Assembly: GCA_043804035.1 (NCBI GenBank)
Contig: JAZDJJ010000159.1
Span: 1-14,899 of the forward strand
DNA length: 14,899 nt
DNA from: JAZDJJ01 sp043804035
GTDB taxonomy: Bacteria; Bacteroidota; Bacteroidia; Palsa-948
Direction: 5' to 3'
The notes under the pieces are model-generated. The model did not search any database. It was not told the DNA's origin and worked only from the letters and a program-made list of their open reading frames with translations. This document shows, one piece after another, positions 1-7,041 of the stretch. Position numbers and translations under genes: made by a program. How positions within the stretch are numbered: the first letter of the stretch is position 1; each line of letters opens with the position of its first letter.

Positions 1-137
1 CAGTTCTAAAAATACAAATAAACGTCATTGCGAAGGAGGAACGACTGAAGCAATCTGTTTTTTCATGTAGAAATAGAGATTGCTTCCTGCTTCGTGCCTC
101 GCAGTCGCAATGACGAAACCAATTTTTGGGACTGCCC
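1..137. repeat. Dispersed inverted-repeat element, copy 1 (left end cut by window)
   Basis: The stretch contains CGTCATTGCGA near its left end and TCGCAATGACG near its right end, with GCAATCT and AGATTGC inside, so it can fold into a long interrupted hairpin. It ends in ATTTTTGGGACTGCCC. A near-identical copy lies at 947-1133 in the same orientation, and comparison shows that only the first three bases (GGG) are missing here. The terminal sequences GGGCAGTTC and GAACTGCCC of the complete copy are inverted repeats, so this is a MITE-like or REP-like element. No transposase is encoded. Confidence 0.85.
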
Positions 138-214
138 TAAAAATAATATCAAAAGATTTTTATAAAATAAATTTATATTTTGCATTTTATGATATAAATG
201 ATTTACCTGTGGAT

Positions 215-931
215 ATGAAGAAATTACCTTTTTTTCTTTTTCTTTTTACTTTGAATTTGCTTCAGGATATTTCCTTTTCACAAGAAAATATTTTCACTGC
301 GGGTTTCCAATACAAGTTCATTTTTCCAAGCGAATTTTTCAATACAGGCACGAAAACAATTTCCCAAAACGGAATTAATTTTTCGGTTTCGCAAAAAACC
401 GGTTACTGTGCGGGAATGGTTTTACGAAGGGGACTCACGAAAAGATTTTCATTTGAAACAGGAATTAACTATGTGAAAAGAAATTATGATCTATCAATTA
501 CCGATACTACTTTTATCGGCAAATCTAATTTCGCTATCATCGGCTATGAAATTCCTATACAGGGATTAGTTTTTTTGCGGATATCTGAAAAAGTTTTTAT
601 AAATACTTCTTTCGGTTTGTCATGGGATATGTATCCGTCTAACATTGCAACATCTGCCTCTTATTTTAAACACAACTCAAATCGTCATTCACTTTTTCAA
701 TTTTCTGTCCTCGCAAATTTTGGTTGTGAATACCGTACCGAAAAAAATGGATATTTCTATCTTGGCGCTTCTTATCATCTGCCATTTTCATATTTTTATT
801 CATCAATTTTTAATTATACTCCACGTCAAGAAATTGTTAAAATGAAATTGCGTGGGAATTATTTTGCCATAGATTTTCGTTATTATTTCCACGAAGATCC
901 GCTGAAAAAGAAAAAGTCCAAAAAAATATAA
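215..931 (+). CDS. Probable outer-membrane beta-barrel protein
   Basis: This is a 238-residue protein. The reading frame is open back to position 80, but that extension lies in the repeat and lacks a signal peptide. ATG at 215 gives MKKLPFFLFLFTLNLLQ, a lysine start and hydrophobic core typical of an export signal, with cleavage probably near SFSQ (about residue 22). The rest shows alternating hydrophobic and polar residues with many aromatics, as in transmembrane beta-strands. The last strand-like segment, NYFAIDFRYYF, ends in aromatic residues, followed by a charged lysine-rich tail. This resembles the small outer-membrane barrel proteins common in Bacteroidota, but I cannot assign a specific family or substrate. 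The gene is flanked by direct copies of one repeat and converges on thiG. Confidence 0.6.
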   Translation: MKKLPFFLFLFTLNLLQDISFSQENIFTAGFQYKFIFPSEFFNTGTKTISQNGINFSVSQKTGYCAGMVLRRGLTKRFSFETGINYVKRNYDLSITDTTFIGKSNFAIIGYEIPIQGLVFLRISEKVFINTSFGLSWDMYPSNIATSASYFKHNSNRHSLFQFSVLANFGCEYRTEKNGYFYLGASYHLPFSYFYSSIFNYTPRQEIVKMKLRGNYFAIDFRYYFHEDPLKKKKSKKI

Positions 932-946
932 AGTGATAGGATATAA

Positions 947-1133
947 GGGCAGTTCTAAAAATACAAATAAACGTCATTGCGAAGGAGGAACGACTGAAAC
1001 AATCTGTTTTTTCATGTAGAAATAGAGATTGCTTCCTGCTTCGTGCTCTTCGACAAATTTCGGCAAGCTCAATTACCAAGCTCAGAGCAACGCCTCGCAG
1101 TCGCAATGACGAAACCAATTTTTGGAACTGCCC
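947..1133. repeat. Dispersed inverted-repeat element, copy 2 (complete, with internal insertion)
   Basis: This complete copy begins GGGCAGTTCTAAAAAT and ends ATTTTTGGAACTGCCC, giving 16-bp terminal inverted repeats with one mismatch. The flanking AA (945-946) and TT (1134-1135) could extend the symmetry. It matches copy 1 almost base for base but carries 47 extra bases at about 1046-1092. It lies between convergent genes (stop of the barrel gene at 931, stop of thiG at 1135), where its hairpin could act as a bidirectional transcription stop; that role is inferred. No clear target-site duplication is visible. Confidence 0.88.
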
Positions 1134-1134
1134 T

Positions 1135-1902
1135 TCAATCTAAAAACGTAGTGAGTGGGCTGCTTGCTTCAGCAAATTTTTTCCTATTGCCAAGTTTTGA
1201 TTCATAAGCCATTCTTCCTGCTTCTACAGCCAGTTTAAATGCTGTTCCCATTTGCACAGGATTGTTTGCAACAGCAATGGCTGTGTTCACCAATACTGCA
1301 TCGGCTCCAATTTCCATTGCTTCGGCAGCGTGAGAGGGAGCACCAATGCCTGCATCCACCACTACAGGAATATTACTTTGTTCAATAATTATTTCAAGCA
1401 TTGCTTTTGTCTGTAGTCCGTTGTTGCTTCCAATCGGAGAGCCAAGCGGCATTACAGCAGCGCAACCGACTTCTTCCAATCGTTTGCACAAAACAGCATC
1501 GGCTCCACAATAAGGAAGAACAATGAATCCAAGTTTCACAAGTTCTTCTGCTGCTTTCAATGTCTCAATCGGGTCAGGCAGAAGATATTTTGGGTCGGGA
1601 TGAATTTCTAATTTCAGCCAGTTTGTTTCTATTGCCTCGCGAGCCATCTGAGCGGCAAACACGGCTTCTTTTGCACTGCGCACACCTGATGTGTTCGGCA
1701 AAAGATTAAATTGCGGATGAGAAAGATGTTTGAGAATATCATCGTTATCGTTATTCACATCTATGCGTCTCAACGCAACAGTAATAAGTTCAGAACCGGA
1801 TGCAAGCAATGCTTTTTTCATCAACTCTCCTGAACTGAATTTGCCTGTACCGATAAAAAGGCGGGAAGAGAAAATTTTATCTGCAATTTTTAATTTTTCC
1901 AT
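1135..1902 (-). CDS. thiG: Thiazole synthase ThiG
   Basis: ThiG forms the thiazole phosphate ring of thiamin from 1-deoxy-D-xylulose 5-phosphate, dehydroglycine and sulfur carried by ThiS-thiocarboxylate; it is a cytoplasmic TIM-barrel enzyme. The 255 residues match the usual length of about 256. Recognisable segments are FIGTGKF (16-22), NWLKLEI with the expected Schiff-base lysine at K97, HPDPKYLLPDP (101-111), MPLGSPIGSN (151-160), and the phosphate-binding stretches VVDAGIGAPSHA (181-192) and ADAVLVNTAIA (200-210). The protein ends SSPLTTFLD, as ThiG proteins typically do near their C terminus. No thiS, thiH, thiE or thiF is visible in the window, so the gene is separated from the usual thi cluster. 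It follows the MGMT-like gene by 29 bp and may be read with it. Confidence 0.95.
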   Translation of the reverse strand: MEKLKIADKIFSSRLFIGTGKFSSGELMKKALLASGSELITVALRRIDVNNDNDDILKHLSHPQFNLLPNTSGVRSAKEAVFAAQMAREAIETNWLKLEIHPDPKYLLPDPIETLKAAEELVKLGFIVLPYCGADAVLCKRLEEVGCAAVMPLGSPIGSNNGLQTKAMLEIIIEQSNIPVVVDAGIGAPSHAAEAMEIGADAVLVNTAIAVANNPVQMGTAFKLAVEAGRMAYESKLGNRKKFAEASSPLTTFLD

Positions 1903-1941
1903 ACAATAAAAAATGTGTTATATCTCACAAGGTTGTTGGGT

Positions 1942-2412
1942 TTAACAATATTTTTCAAAGTCATTTACAATTATATTTTTCGCCTTGCAAATAAACCGAT
2001 GCCCTTCGGTTGATAATTGTTTTTTCTGTGTGGCTACTCCACCCGGATATTTTTCGTTTAATTCGCCTTTAGATTTTAAAGTTCGCCAATAAGGCGTAAT
2101 ATTTTTCTTTCCTTCTGCTCTTGCTTCTTCGGCAGCACGTGCTGATATGCACGCAAAAATACCAGTAGTAATCGGACAGCAGATAGTAGCGTTATGCCTA
2201 CGGGCAAGTTTTTCGCGGATACGATTGATAGTAGTTAATTTTCCTTTTGGAACATTTTTCATCATCTCATCAACTTCAATGGGTGCAGGAATAACAATAG
2301 TTCCACTTCCCCATCGCTGTATCATATTAGGTCGGATAACTTCTACCTTTGGCAGATTATGACTGTCTGATAATTTTTCTTGCCACGATTTTCGTTTTGT
2401 TTTACTTGTCAT
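1942..2412 (-). CDS. MGMT-family (ATL-like) DNA-binding protein
   Basis: This 156-residue protein resembles the bacterial 'MGMT family' proteins that share the winged-helix DNA-binding domain of O6-alkylguanine-DNA alkyltransferase. Family-like segments are RWGSGTIVIPAPIEVDEMM (33-51), KGKLTTINRIREKLA (56-70), CCPITTGIF (78-86), ITPYWRTLKSKGELNEKYPGG (105-125) and QLSTEGH (132-138). The PCHR motif with the methyl-acceptor cysteine of true alkyltransferases is absent; the cysteines here precede a proline (CCP). Alkyl transfer is therefore not supported, and a non-catalytic DNA- or lesion-binding role is a guess. It is located between the deoxynucleoside kinase (51 bp upstream) and thiG on the same strand. 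Confidence 0.72.
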   Translation of the reverse strand: MTSKTKRKSWQEKLSDSHNLPKVEVIRPNMIQRWGSGTIVIPAPIEVDEMMKNVPKGKLTTINRIREKLARRHNATICCPITTGIFACISARAAEEARAEGKKNITPYWRTLKSKGELNEKYPGGVATQKKQLSTEGHRFICKAKNIIVNDFEKYC

Positions 2413-2463
2413 AAAAAATATTTCTTTTGTTTTGATTTTGGATTTAAAGTAAAAGTAATAGAT

Positions 2464-3108
2464 TTATTTTTTTTTGAGTTTAAGCAAGTTGTGAATTTCT
2501 GTATCCATTTTGCGAATGATGAATTTAATATCTTTTTTCTTTTCCGAGAATTTATTATCGTCAATGTCAATTATTAGCAGTCGGCTATTCTTGTGTTCTT
2601 CTTCATAATTAGTAATCCATGCTTCGTAACGTTCATTAAGGCACTGGAGATAATCCAGACGAATGGCTTTCTCATATCTTCGTCCTTTTCTTTTCTGTAT
2701 CTGCTTAACTAAAGTTGGAACAGATGCTCGCAGATAAATAAGAATATCAGGTGGCTGAACAAATGATTCCATCAACATAAAAAGTGAAAGATAATTTTCG
2801 TAATCACGAGTAGTCATCAATCCCATTGAATGCAAGTTTGGTGCAAAAATGTATGCATCTTCATAAATTGTTCTGTCCTGAATGATGATTTTTTTGCTTT
2901 TCCGAATTTTGATGATTTGTCGGAAACGGCTGTTCAGAAAATAAACCTGCAGATTGAATGACCATCGCTGCATGTCTTCATAAAAATTATTCAGGTATGG
3001 ATTATTATCTGCGTCTTCATATTGCGCAACCCACTTGTAATGTTTGGCAAGGAGAGTGGTGAGCGTTGTTTTTCCTGAACCGATGTTGCCTGATATTGCT
3101 ATGTGCAT
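2464..3108 (-). CDS. Deoxynucleoside kinase (dNK family)
   Basis: This enzyme family transfers the gamma-phosphate of ATP to the 5' hydroxyl of deoxynucleosides in the nucleotide salvage pathway. The 214-residue protein begins MHIAISGNIGSGKTT, with the Walker A P-loop at 7-14. It continues with YEDADNNPYLNNFYED (30-45), which matches the substrate-binding region; IIIQDRTIYEDAYIF (74-88), which carries the DR(S/T) signature; a hydrophobic strand DILIYLR (121-127); and the arginine-rich lid KRKGRRYE (139-146). These match the deoxyadenosine/deoxyguanosine kinase type found in Firmicutes and Bacteroidota. Which base is preferred cannot be read from the sequence. The gene heads a same-strand row with the MGMT-like gene and thiG. 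Its upstream spacer holds a MITE-like insertion. Confidence 0.93.
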   Translation of the reverse strand: MHIAISGNIGSGKTTLTTLLAKHYKWVAQYEDADNNPYLNNFYEDMQRWSFNLQVYFLNSRFRQIIKIRKSKKIIIQDRTIYEDAYIFAPNLHSMGLMTTRDYENYLSLFMLMESFVQPPDILIYLRASVPTLVKQIQKRKGRRYEKAIRLDYLQCLNERYEAWITNYEEEHKNSRLLIIDIDDNKFSEKKKDIKFIIRKMDTEIHNLLKLKKK

Positions 3109-3164
3109 AAAGTTTTTGGTTTTAGATTAAAAACACCCGATAACTATTTATTTTTGAATGATAC

Positions 3165-3173
3165 TATAAATAT
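3165..3173. repeat. Target-site duplication, left copy
   Basis: TATAAATAT lies directly outside the left terminal repeat of the 147-bp element and is repeated exactly at 3321-3329. Confidence 0.9.
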
Positions 3174-3320
3174 CACTGTTGTCCGACAAAAACAGTTAAA
3201 TAAAACCTATTTCTCCTATGAAAATAGAATAGTAAATGAGACATAGGGGGTTACTTTTATAAAATTGTTCTCTCTCATAGGAGAAAAGGTGCTGTTTTTA
3301 AGTTTAGTCGGACAACAATG
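3174..3320. mobile_element. 147-bp MITE-like element with 14-bp TIRs and 9-bp target duplication
   Basis: The left terminus is CACTGTTGTCCGAC (3174-3187). The right terminus, read on the minus strand from 3320, is CATTGTTGTCCGAC, giving 14-bp terminal inverted repeats with one mismatch. Subterminal inverted pairs are AAAAACAG (3188-3195) with CTGTTTTT (3292-3299), and TTTCTCCTATGA (3210-3221) with its exact complement at 3275-3286. The element is flanked by a perfect 9-bp direct repeat, TATAAATAT, at 3165-3173 and 3321-3329, the signature of transposition. It contains no transposase, so it must have been mobilised in trans. A 9-bp duplication is compatible with some IS4-type transposases, but the family cannot be assigned from the sequence alone. 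Confidence 0.93.
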
Positions 3321-4107
3321 TATAAATATCTAAACTTTTTTGTTTCAGTAAAAAAAGATTTTCTTTTTCAATTCTCACATCAATTGCCGAACTATCCGGT
3401 AAAGTCATTTCGCTTTGTTCAAGTGTTTTCATATTATAATTATTTAATTTATTATTCTTGTAAAAGAAAATATCATCATTGCTTATCTGAAAATGTTTTA
3501 TATTTTTTATGGGAATAGTTTTGTAGTATGTTCCGTAAATATCAAAAACAAGAATGCCTGTTTGAGTATCATTAAGAAAAACTTTATTATTCTGTTCGGT
3601 GAGAAAGACAGGATTTATTTCTGACCCAATAAGTTGAGTAATGTTTCCGGTTTGATGTGTTATCTGTAAACTTTGATTAAATCTAACAAGTTCGGAGTTT
3701 TGCTGATTGTAGAGCCAGAAGCCATTATTATGAGAAGAACTGATGAGAGATACTTGATTATAGCCAAGTGATTCAAGAGAAATTGAATTTCCATTTTGTG
3801 ATAATGTATTATCTAAGAAAAGTAAATGAAGAAAATTTTTGTAGAACACCAGAATCTTCAATGAATTACTTGCGTCAAGTGATGTAATCTCTCCTAAATT
3901 CTTATTGCTGTAATTTTTCAATGCGTTTCCTTCGTTGTCATATTTTTCAATTGTGTTATTTCTGATAATGTAAGTGTTTTTGATATTATCAGTTGTAAAA
4001 AAAGATGATGTTAATGGGATACTTTTCACAAGAGAAAACTTTATCTCATAGAAAGAGAATAGCAGCGAAACAGACAGGAGAAAAAAAAGAATATATATTT
4101 TTTTCAT
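3304..4107 (-). CDS. Secreted protein of unknown function, possible beta-propeller
   Basis: This is a 267-residue protein, counted from the ATG at 4107. An in-frame ATG nine bases upstream (4116) would overlap the tRNA 3' end, so the shorter start is preferred. It opens MKKIYILFFLLSVSLLFS, a signal peptide or N-terminal membrane anchor. The remainder is beta-rich with repeated segments such as TIEKYDNEGNAL, ITSLDASNSLKILVFYKN, LHLLFLDNTLS and GILVFDIYGTYYKTI, suggesting a beta-propeller-like fold. It resembles uncharacterised conserved Bacteroidota proteins, and no function can be named. Its last five residues (TLLSD, after ASP-Ile-Tyr) and stop codon come from the inserted 147-bp element. 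The pre-insertion reading would have ended SIIQK at the same length. Its start codon is only 3 nt from tRNA-Thr, so the two are probably co-transcribed. Confidence 0.75.
   Translation of the reverse strand: MKKIYILFFLLSVSLLFSFYEIKFSLVKSIPLTSSFFTTDNIKNTYIIRNNTIEKYDNEGNALKNYSNKNLGEITSLDASNSLKILVFYKNFLHLLFLDNTLSQNGNSISLESLGYNQVSLISSSHNNGFWLYNQQNSELVRFNQSLQITHQTGNITQLIGSEINPVFLTEQNNKVFLNDTQTGILVFDIYGTYYKTIPIKNIKHFQISNDDIFFYKNNKLNNYNMKTLEQSEMTLPDSSAIDVRIEKENLFLLKQKSLDIYTLLSD
3321..3329. repeat. Target-site duplication, right copy
   Basis: This is the second TATAAATAT, directly outside the right terminal repeat. On the minus strand it lies within the codons for Asp-Ile-Tyr near the C terminus of the secreted protein gene. 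Confidence 0.9.
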
Positions 4108-4110
4108 TTG

Positions 4111-4182
4111 AGCCAATGGTGGGATTTGAACCTACGGCCTACGGTTTACGAAACCGTTGCTCTACCGCTGAGCTACATTGGC
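4111..4182 (-). tRNA. tRNA-Thr, anticodon CGU
   Basis: The minus strand folds into a full 72-nt cloverleaf. It has an acceptor stem GCCAATG/CATTGGC with discriminator U, a D-arm with GCTC/GAGC, and an anticodon stem ACGGT/ACCGT with loop TTCGTAA, giving anticodon CGU (threonine, codon ACG). The variable loop is AGGCC, and the T-arm is GTAGG-TTCAAAT-CCCAC with one A-C mismatch in its middle pair. CCA is not encoded. It lies 32 bp after the GH3-family stop codon and 3 bp before the next start codon, all on one strand. Confidence 0.95.
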
Positions 4183-4214
4183 TAAAATAATCATAATCAG
4201 ATAGTGCGAATTGA

Positions 4215-5747
4215 TTATTTACAATTAGTATTACCGTCAAGCATATCCAGAATTTCATCCACATATTTTCTGTCATTAGATAATCGTGGCACTTTGTTTT
4301 GTCCTCCTAATTTTCTTTTTGTTTTCAGCCAATTGTAAAAAGTTCCTTCATTCATCTTTCTGATTATAGGAGCACGCAAAGCATAGTTATTGAATCGTTT
4401 TGCTTCATAATCGGAATTGAGTGCTTTCAAAGCATTATCTAATATTTCGGAAAAATATTTTAAATCTTCTGGTTCTTTTTCAAATTCAATCAGCCATTCG
4501 TGAGAGCCGCTTTCACTTTCGTTCATATAAACAGGAGCAACTGTATATTCTTTTACGATGGCACCCGATTTTCCACAGGCAATTTTAAGAGCGTTCTCTG
4601 TATTTTCAATTATGACTTCTTCTCCAAAAGCATTGATGAAATGCTTTGTTCTGCCGGTAATTTTAAAACGATAAGGATTCAAAGATGTAAATTTAATAGT
4701 ATCGCCAAGTTGGTACCGCCAAAGACCTGCATTGGTGGAAATTACTATCGCATAATTTTTTCCAACTTCAAGTTCATTAAGTGAAACAACATTCTCTGAT
4801 TTTTTCGCTGTGTCTTCATGTGGCAAAAATTCATAGTAGATACCGTAATCCAGCATCAATAATAATTCGTCAGAATCCTTTTTATCCTGCAAGCCAAAAA
4901 ATCCTTCGGATGCATTGTACACGTCAAGATAGTTTATTTCGGATGTTCCAAAAATCTTCTTAAAGTTTTCTTGATAAGGAGAAAAATTTACGCCACCATG
5001 AAAATATATTTCAAGGTTCGGCCAGATTTCTTTTATCGTTTCCTTACCTGATAATTCAAGAATGCGTTTTAGCAGGATAAGCATCCATGAAGGAACGCCA
5101 GCAATGTTGGTGACATTTTCGGAGATAGTTACTTCTGCTAGTTTTTTTAATTTTTCTTCCCAATCGCTCATAAGTGCAATAGAAAGATCCGAGGCACGTA
5201 GAAATTCAGCCCACAGAGGAAGATGCTGCATGAGTATGGCGGAGACATCGCCATGATAAGATTCGTAGTTGTCGTAGTAATCGGTATAATAACTGCCGCC
5301 AAGCGGAAGATTTTTTCCTGTGAAAATCTGAGTGTCGGGATAATTATGACAGTATATCGTTAACATATCTTTCCCGCCTTTGTAATGACATTCCTCCAGC
5401 GATTCTGTACTCACGGGAATAAATTTACTTTTATCACTTGTTGTTCCTGATGATTTTGCAAACCATTTTATTTTAGAAAACCATAAAATATTTTGTTCTC
5501 CTCTGCGAATGCGTTCAATATATGATTTAACAGAGTCATAATCCTGAAGCGGAACTCTCTCTCTGAACTGGCGAATGTTTTCAATGGAATTATATCCAAA
5601 TTTTTTTCCCCACTCTGTATCTTTTGCCGATGAAATTAATTTTTTAAACAATTCATTTTGTACTTCATTCGGATATTTCATGAAGAGATCAATCTGGTGC
5701 ATCCGCTTTTTTATCAGCCATGTAACAAGGGAATTTAACAGGGGCAT
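4215..5747 (-). CDS. GH3-family acyl-adenylating enzyme
   Basis: GH3 proteins belong to the ANL adenylation superfamily. In plants they adenylate plant hormones such as auxin or jasmonate and conjugate them to amino acids; the bacterial substrate is not established. The 510-residue length is typical. Motifs seen are the ATP P-loop SSGTTSDKSKFIPVS (99-113), YNASEG (277-282), WRYQLGDT (343-350) and the hinge region ITGRTKHFINAFGEEV (363-378). The ending KLGGQNKVPRLSNDRKYVDEI is characteristic of bacterial members. No signal peptide is seen, so it should be cytoplasmic. It follows the antiporter by 64 bp on the same strand, a spacer that contains three tandem 7-bp GATTTAT units (about 5752-5771), and precedes tRNA-Thr. 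The family call is firm; the reaction is unknown. Confidence 0.92.
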   Translation of the reverse strand: MPLLNSLVTWLIKKRMHQIDLFMKYPNEVQNELFKKLISSAKDTEWGKKFGYNSIENIRQFRERVPLQDYDSVKSYIERIRRGEQNILWFSKIKWFAKSSGTTSDKSKFIPVSTESLEECHYKGGKDMLTIYCHNYPDTQIFTGKNLPLGGSYYTDYYDNYESYHGDVSAILMQHLPLWAEFLRASDLSIALMSDWEEKLKKLAEVTISENVTNIAGVPSWMLILLKRILELSGKETIKEIWPNLEIYFHGGVNFSPYQENFKKIFGTSEINYLDVYNASEGFFGLQDKKDSDELLLMLDYGIYYEFLPHEDTAKKSENVVSLNELEVGKNYAIVISTNAGLWRYQLGDTIKFTSLNPYRFKITGRTKHFINAFGEEVIIENTENALKIACGKSGAIVKEYTVAPVYMNESESGSHEWLIEFEKEPEDLKYFSEILDNALKALNSDYEAKRFNNYALRAPIIRKMNEGTFYNWLKTKRKLGGQNKVPRLSNDRKYVDEILDMLDGNTNCK

Positions 5748-5811
5748 ATAGGATTTATGATTTATGATTTAAGAATAATCAATAGTCGATTTTCAATTAC
5801 AAATATTTTTT

Positions 5812-7035
5812 TTATAATAATTTTCTCATCAGTGGCGCACTGGTCATGCTTGTAACAATTGCCATCACGACAAGTGCTACAAATATTTTCGGAGAAATGA
5901 GTCCGGCATTAAGTGCAAGTGTTCCTAGTATGATTTCCATGGATCCGCGGGCATTTAGTCCGAAGCCAATTGCAAAGGATTTTTTTAAGTGCAATCCTCC
6001 AATATAAGCGCCTAGTGCAGAGCCAAACACCTTTCCGCAATACGCAAGAACTAACACAACGGAAACAATCATCCAATCAAAATTCTCAATAAAGTTTACT
6101 CGTAATCCTATAGAAACAAAAAATAACGGTGCAAAAAAATTCATAACGAACTGATGAAGAATCTCTCTTGCTTTTTCGTGCATGTGAATAGAATCACCAA
6201 AAACAATTCCTGCTATGAATGCGCCAAGAATAGCATGGATATTTATGCTTTGTGTAAATGCCGCACAAAGTAAACAAACTCCTATAGAAATAGAAAGAAC
6301 CCCTCCAGGCCATGAGAGTTTTGTTTGTATCCATGGAAGAGAATAATCAATGATTTTTCTGCCGATGGTGAGCATAAAGAGCCCAAAGCCAACGATGTAC
6401 ATTATGGTATAACCAACGCTAATAGTTTCATGATTACCGGCAACGGCTAACAGAAAAGAAAAAATCAACCATCCAAAAAAATCATTCACCATGGCTGATG
6501 CAATGATGACCATTCCTATACCGCTCTTAAGCAAATTCATATCCATCAGTATCCGTGCGATTACAGGAAGAGCAGAAATAGCAAGTGCAGTTCCAAGAAA
6601 AATTGGAAAAAAAAATTTATTTTCGTCATTTTCTCTTTCAAACAAATGCGGGAAATAATAAGCAACAAAAAAACCTATAGCAAAAGGAATGAGCATACTA
6701 AAGAAACTTGTGGAAATAGCAATTTTGCCATACTTCAGCACCATAGAAAGTTGTACTTCAAGCCCTGCAACAAAAAGTAAAAGCACAACGGAAAGATTCA
6801 CTAATCCATCAAAAGCGATGGATACATAACCTTCTCTGGGGAAAACGGTTTCAAAAAAAGAAGGACTAATAACTCCAAGTACTGTTGGTCCAAAGAGAAT
6901 ACCTACCATGATTTCTCCCATCACTATGGGAAATTTAATTTTTTTCCCAAGTTCAGCAATGATGCGTGAAAAAATCAAAATTACACCGATGGCTACAAGT
7001 AGTATGACTAGGTCGTTATGGGTAAATTTAGACAC
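5812..7035 (-). CDS. Cation:proton antiporter (Na+/H+ exchanger domain, CPA type)
   Basis: This 407-residue inner-membrane protein has roughly 11-13 hydrophobic helices throughout. It matches the Na+/H+ exchanger domain: FPIVMGEIMVGILFGPTVLG (35-54), LLLFVAGLEVQL (85-96), the unwound-helix motif GTALAISALPVIARIL (148-163), the ion-binding pair N184-D185 in ASAMVNDFFGWL, and GLNARGSMEIIL (359-370) with the conserved arginine. The Asn-Asp pair, rather than Asp-Asp, is often linked to electroneutral exchange, but the ion specificity is not determined here. There is no C-terminal RCK/TrkA domain, so the protein is just the membrane core. The start lies 6 bp after the stop of the two-domain universal stress protein, implying a shared transcript and probably a shared function. 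Confidence 0.92.
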   Translation of the reverse strand: MSKFTHNDLVILLVAIGVILIFSRIIAELGKKIKFPIVMGEIMVGILFGPTVLGVISPSFFETVFPREGYVSIAFDGLVNLSVVLLLFVAGLEVQLSMVLKYGKIAISTSFFSMLIPFAIGFFVAYYFPHLFERENDENKFFFPIFLGTALAISALPVIARILMDMNLLKSGIGMVIIASAMVNDFFGWLIFSFLLAVAGNHETISVGYTIMYIVGFGLFMLTIGRKIIDYSLPWIQTKLSWPGGVLSISIGVCLLCAAFTQSINIHAILGAFIAGIVFGDSIHMHEKAREILHQFVMNFFAPLFFVSIGLRVNFIENFDWMIVSVVLVLAYCGKVFGSALGAYIGGLHLKKSFAIGFGLNARGSMEIILGTLALNAGLISPKIFVALVVMAIVTSMTSAPLMRKLL

Positions 7036-7041
7036 AAAAAA

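Noticed and set aside
80..214. N-terminal extension of the first open frame (MLPASC...)
   Set aside because: It arises from the repeat element at 1-137. The signal-peptide start at 215 is much better supported.
215..931. The repeat-flanked gene as a transposon cargo with its own transposase
   Set aside because: No transposase or target-site duplication was found around the unit 1-1133; only the repeated ends are visible.
837..1118. Minus-strand frame across the second repeat
   Set aside because: It is translated repeat DNA plus the antisense of the barrel gene, with no protein-like composition.
3188..3306. Small protein or transposase remnant inside the 147-bp element
   Set aside because: The interior is short, AT-rich and made mainly of inverted repeats, with no meaningful reading frame.
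4108..4116. Upstream ATG (MAQ) for the secreted protein
   Set aside because: It would overlap the 3' end of tRNA-Thr and add nothing to the signal peptide; the ATG at 4107 is preferred.
4005..4190. Plus-strand frame of 61 codons across the tRNA (contains MVGFEPTAYGLR)
   Set aside because: It is the common spurious translation of the complement of a tRNA, often wrongly annotated as a protein.
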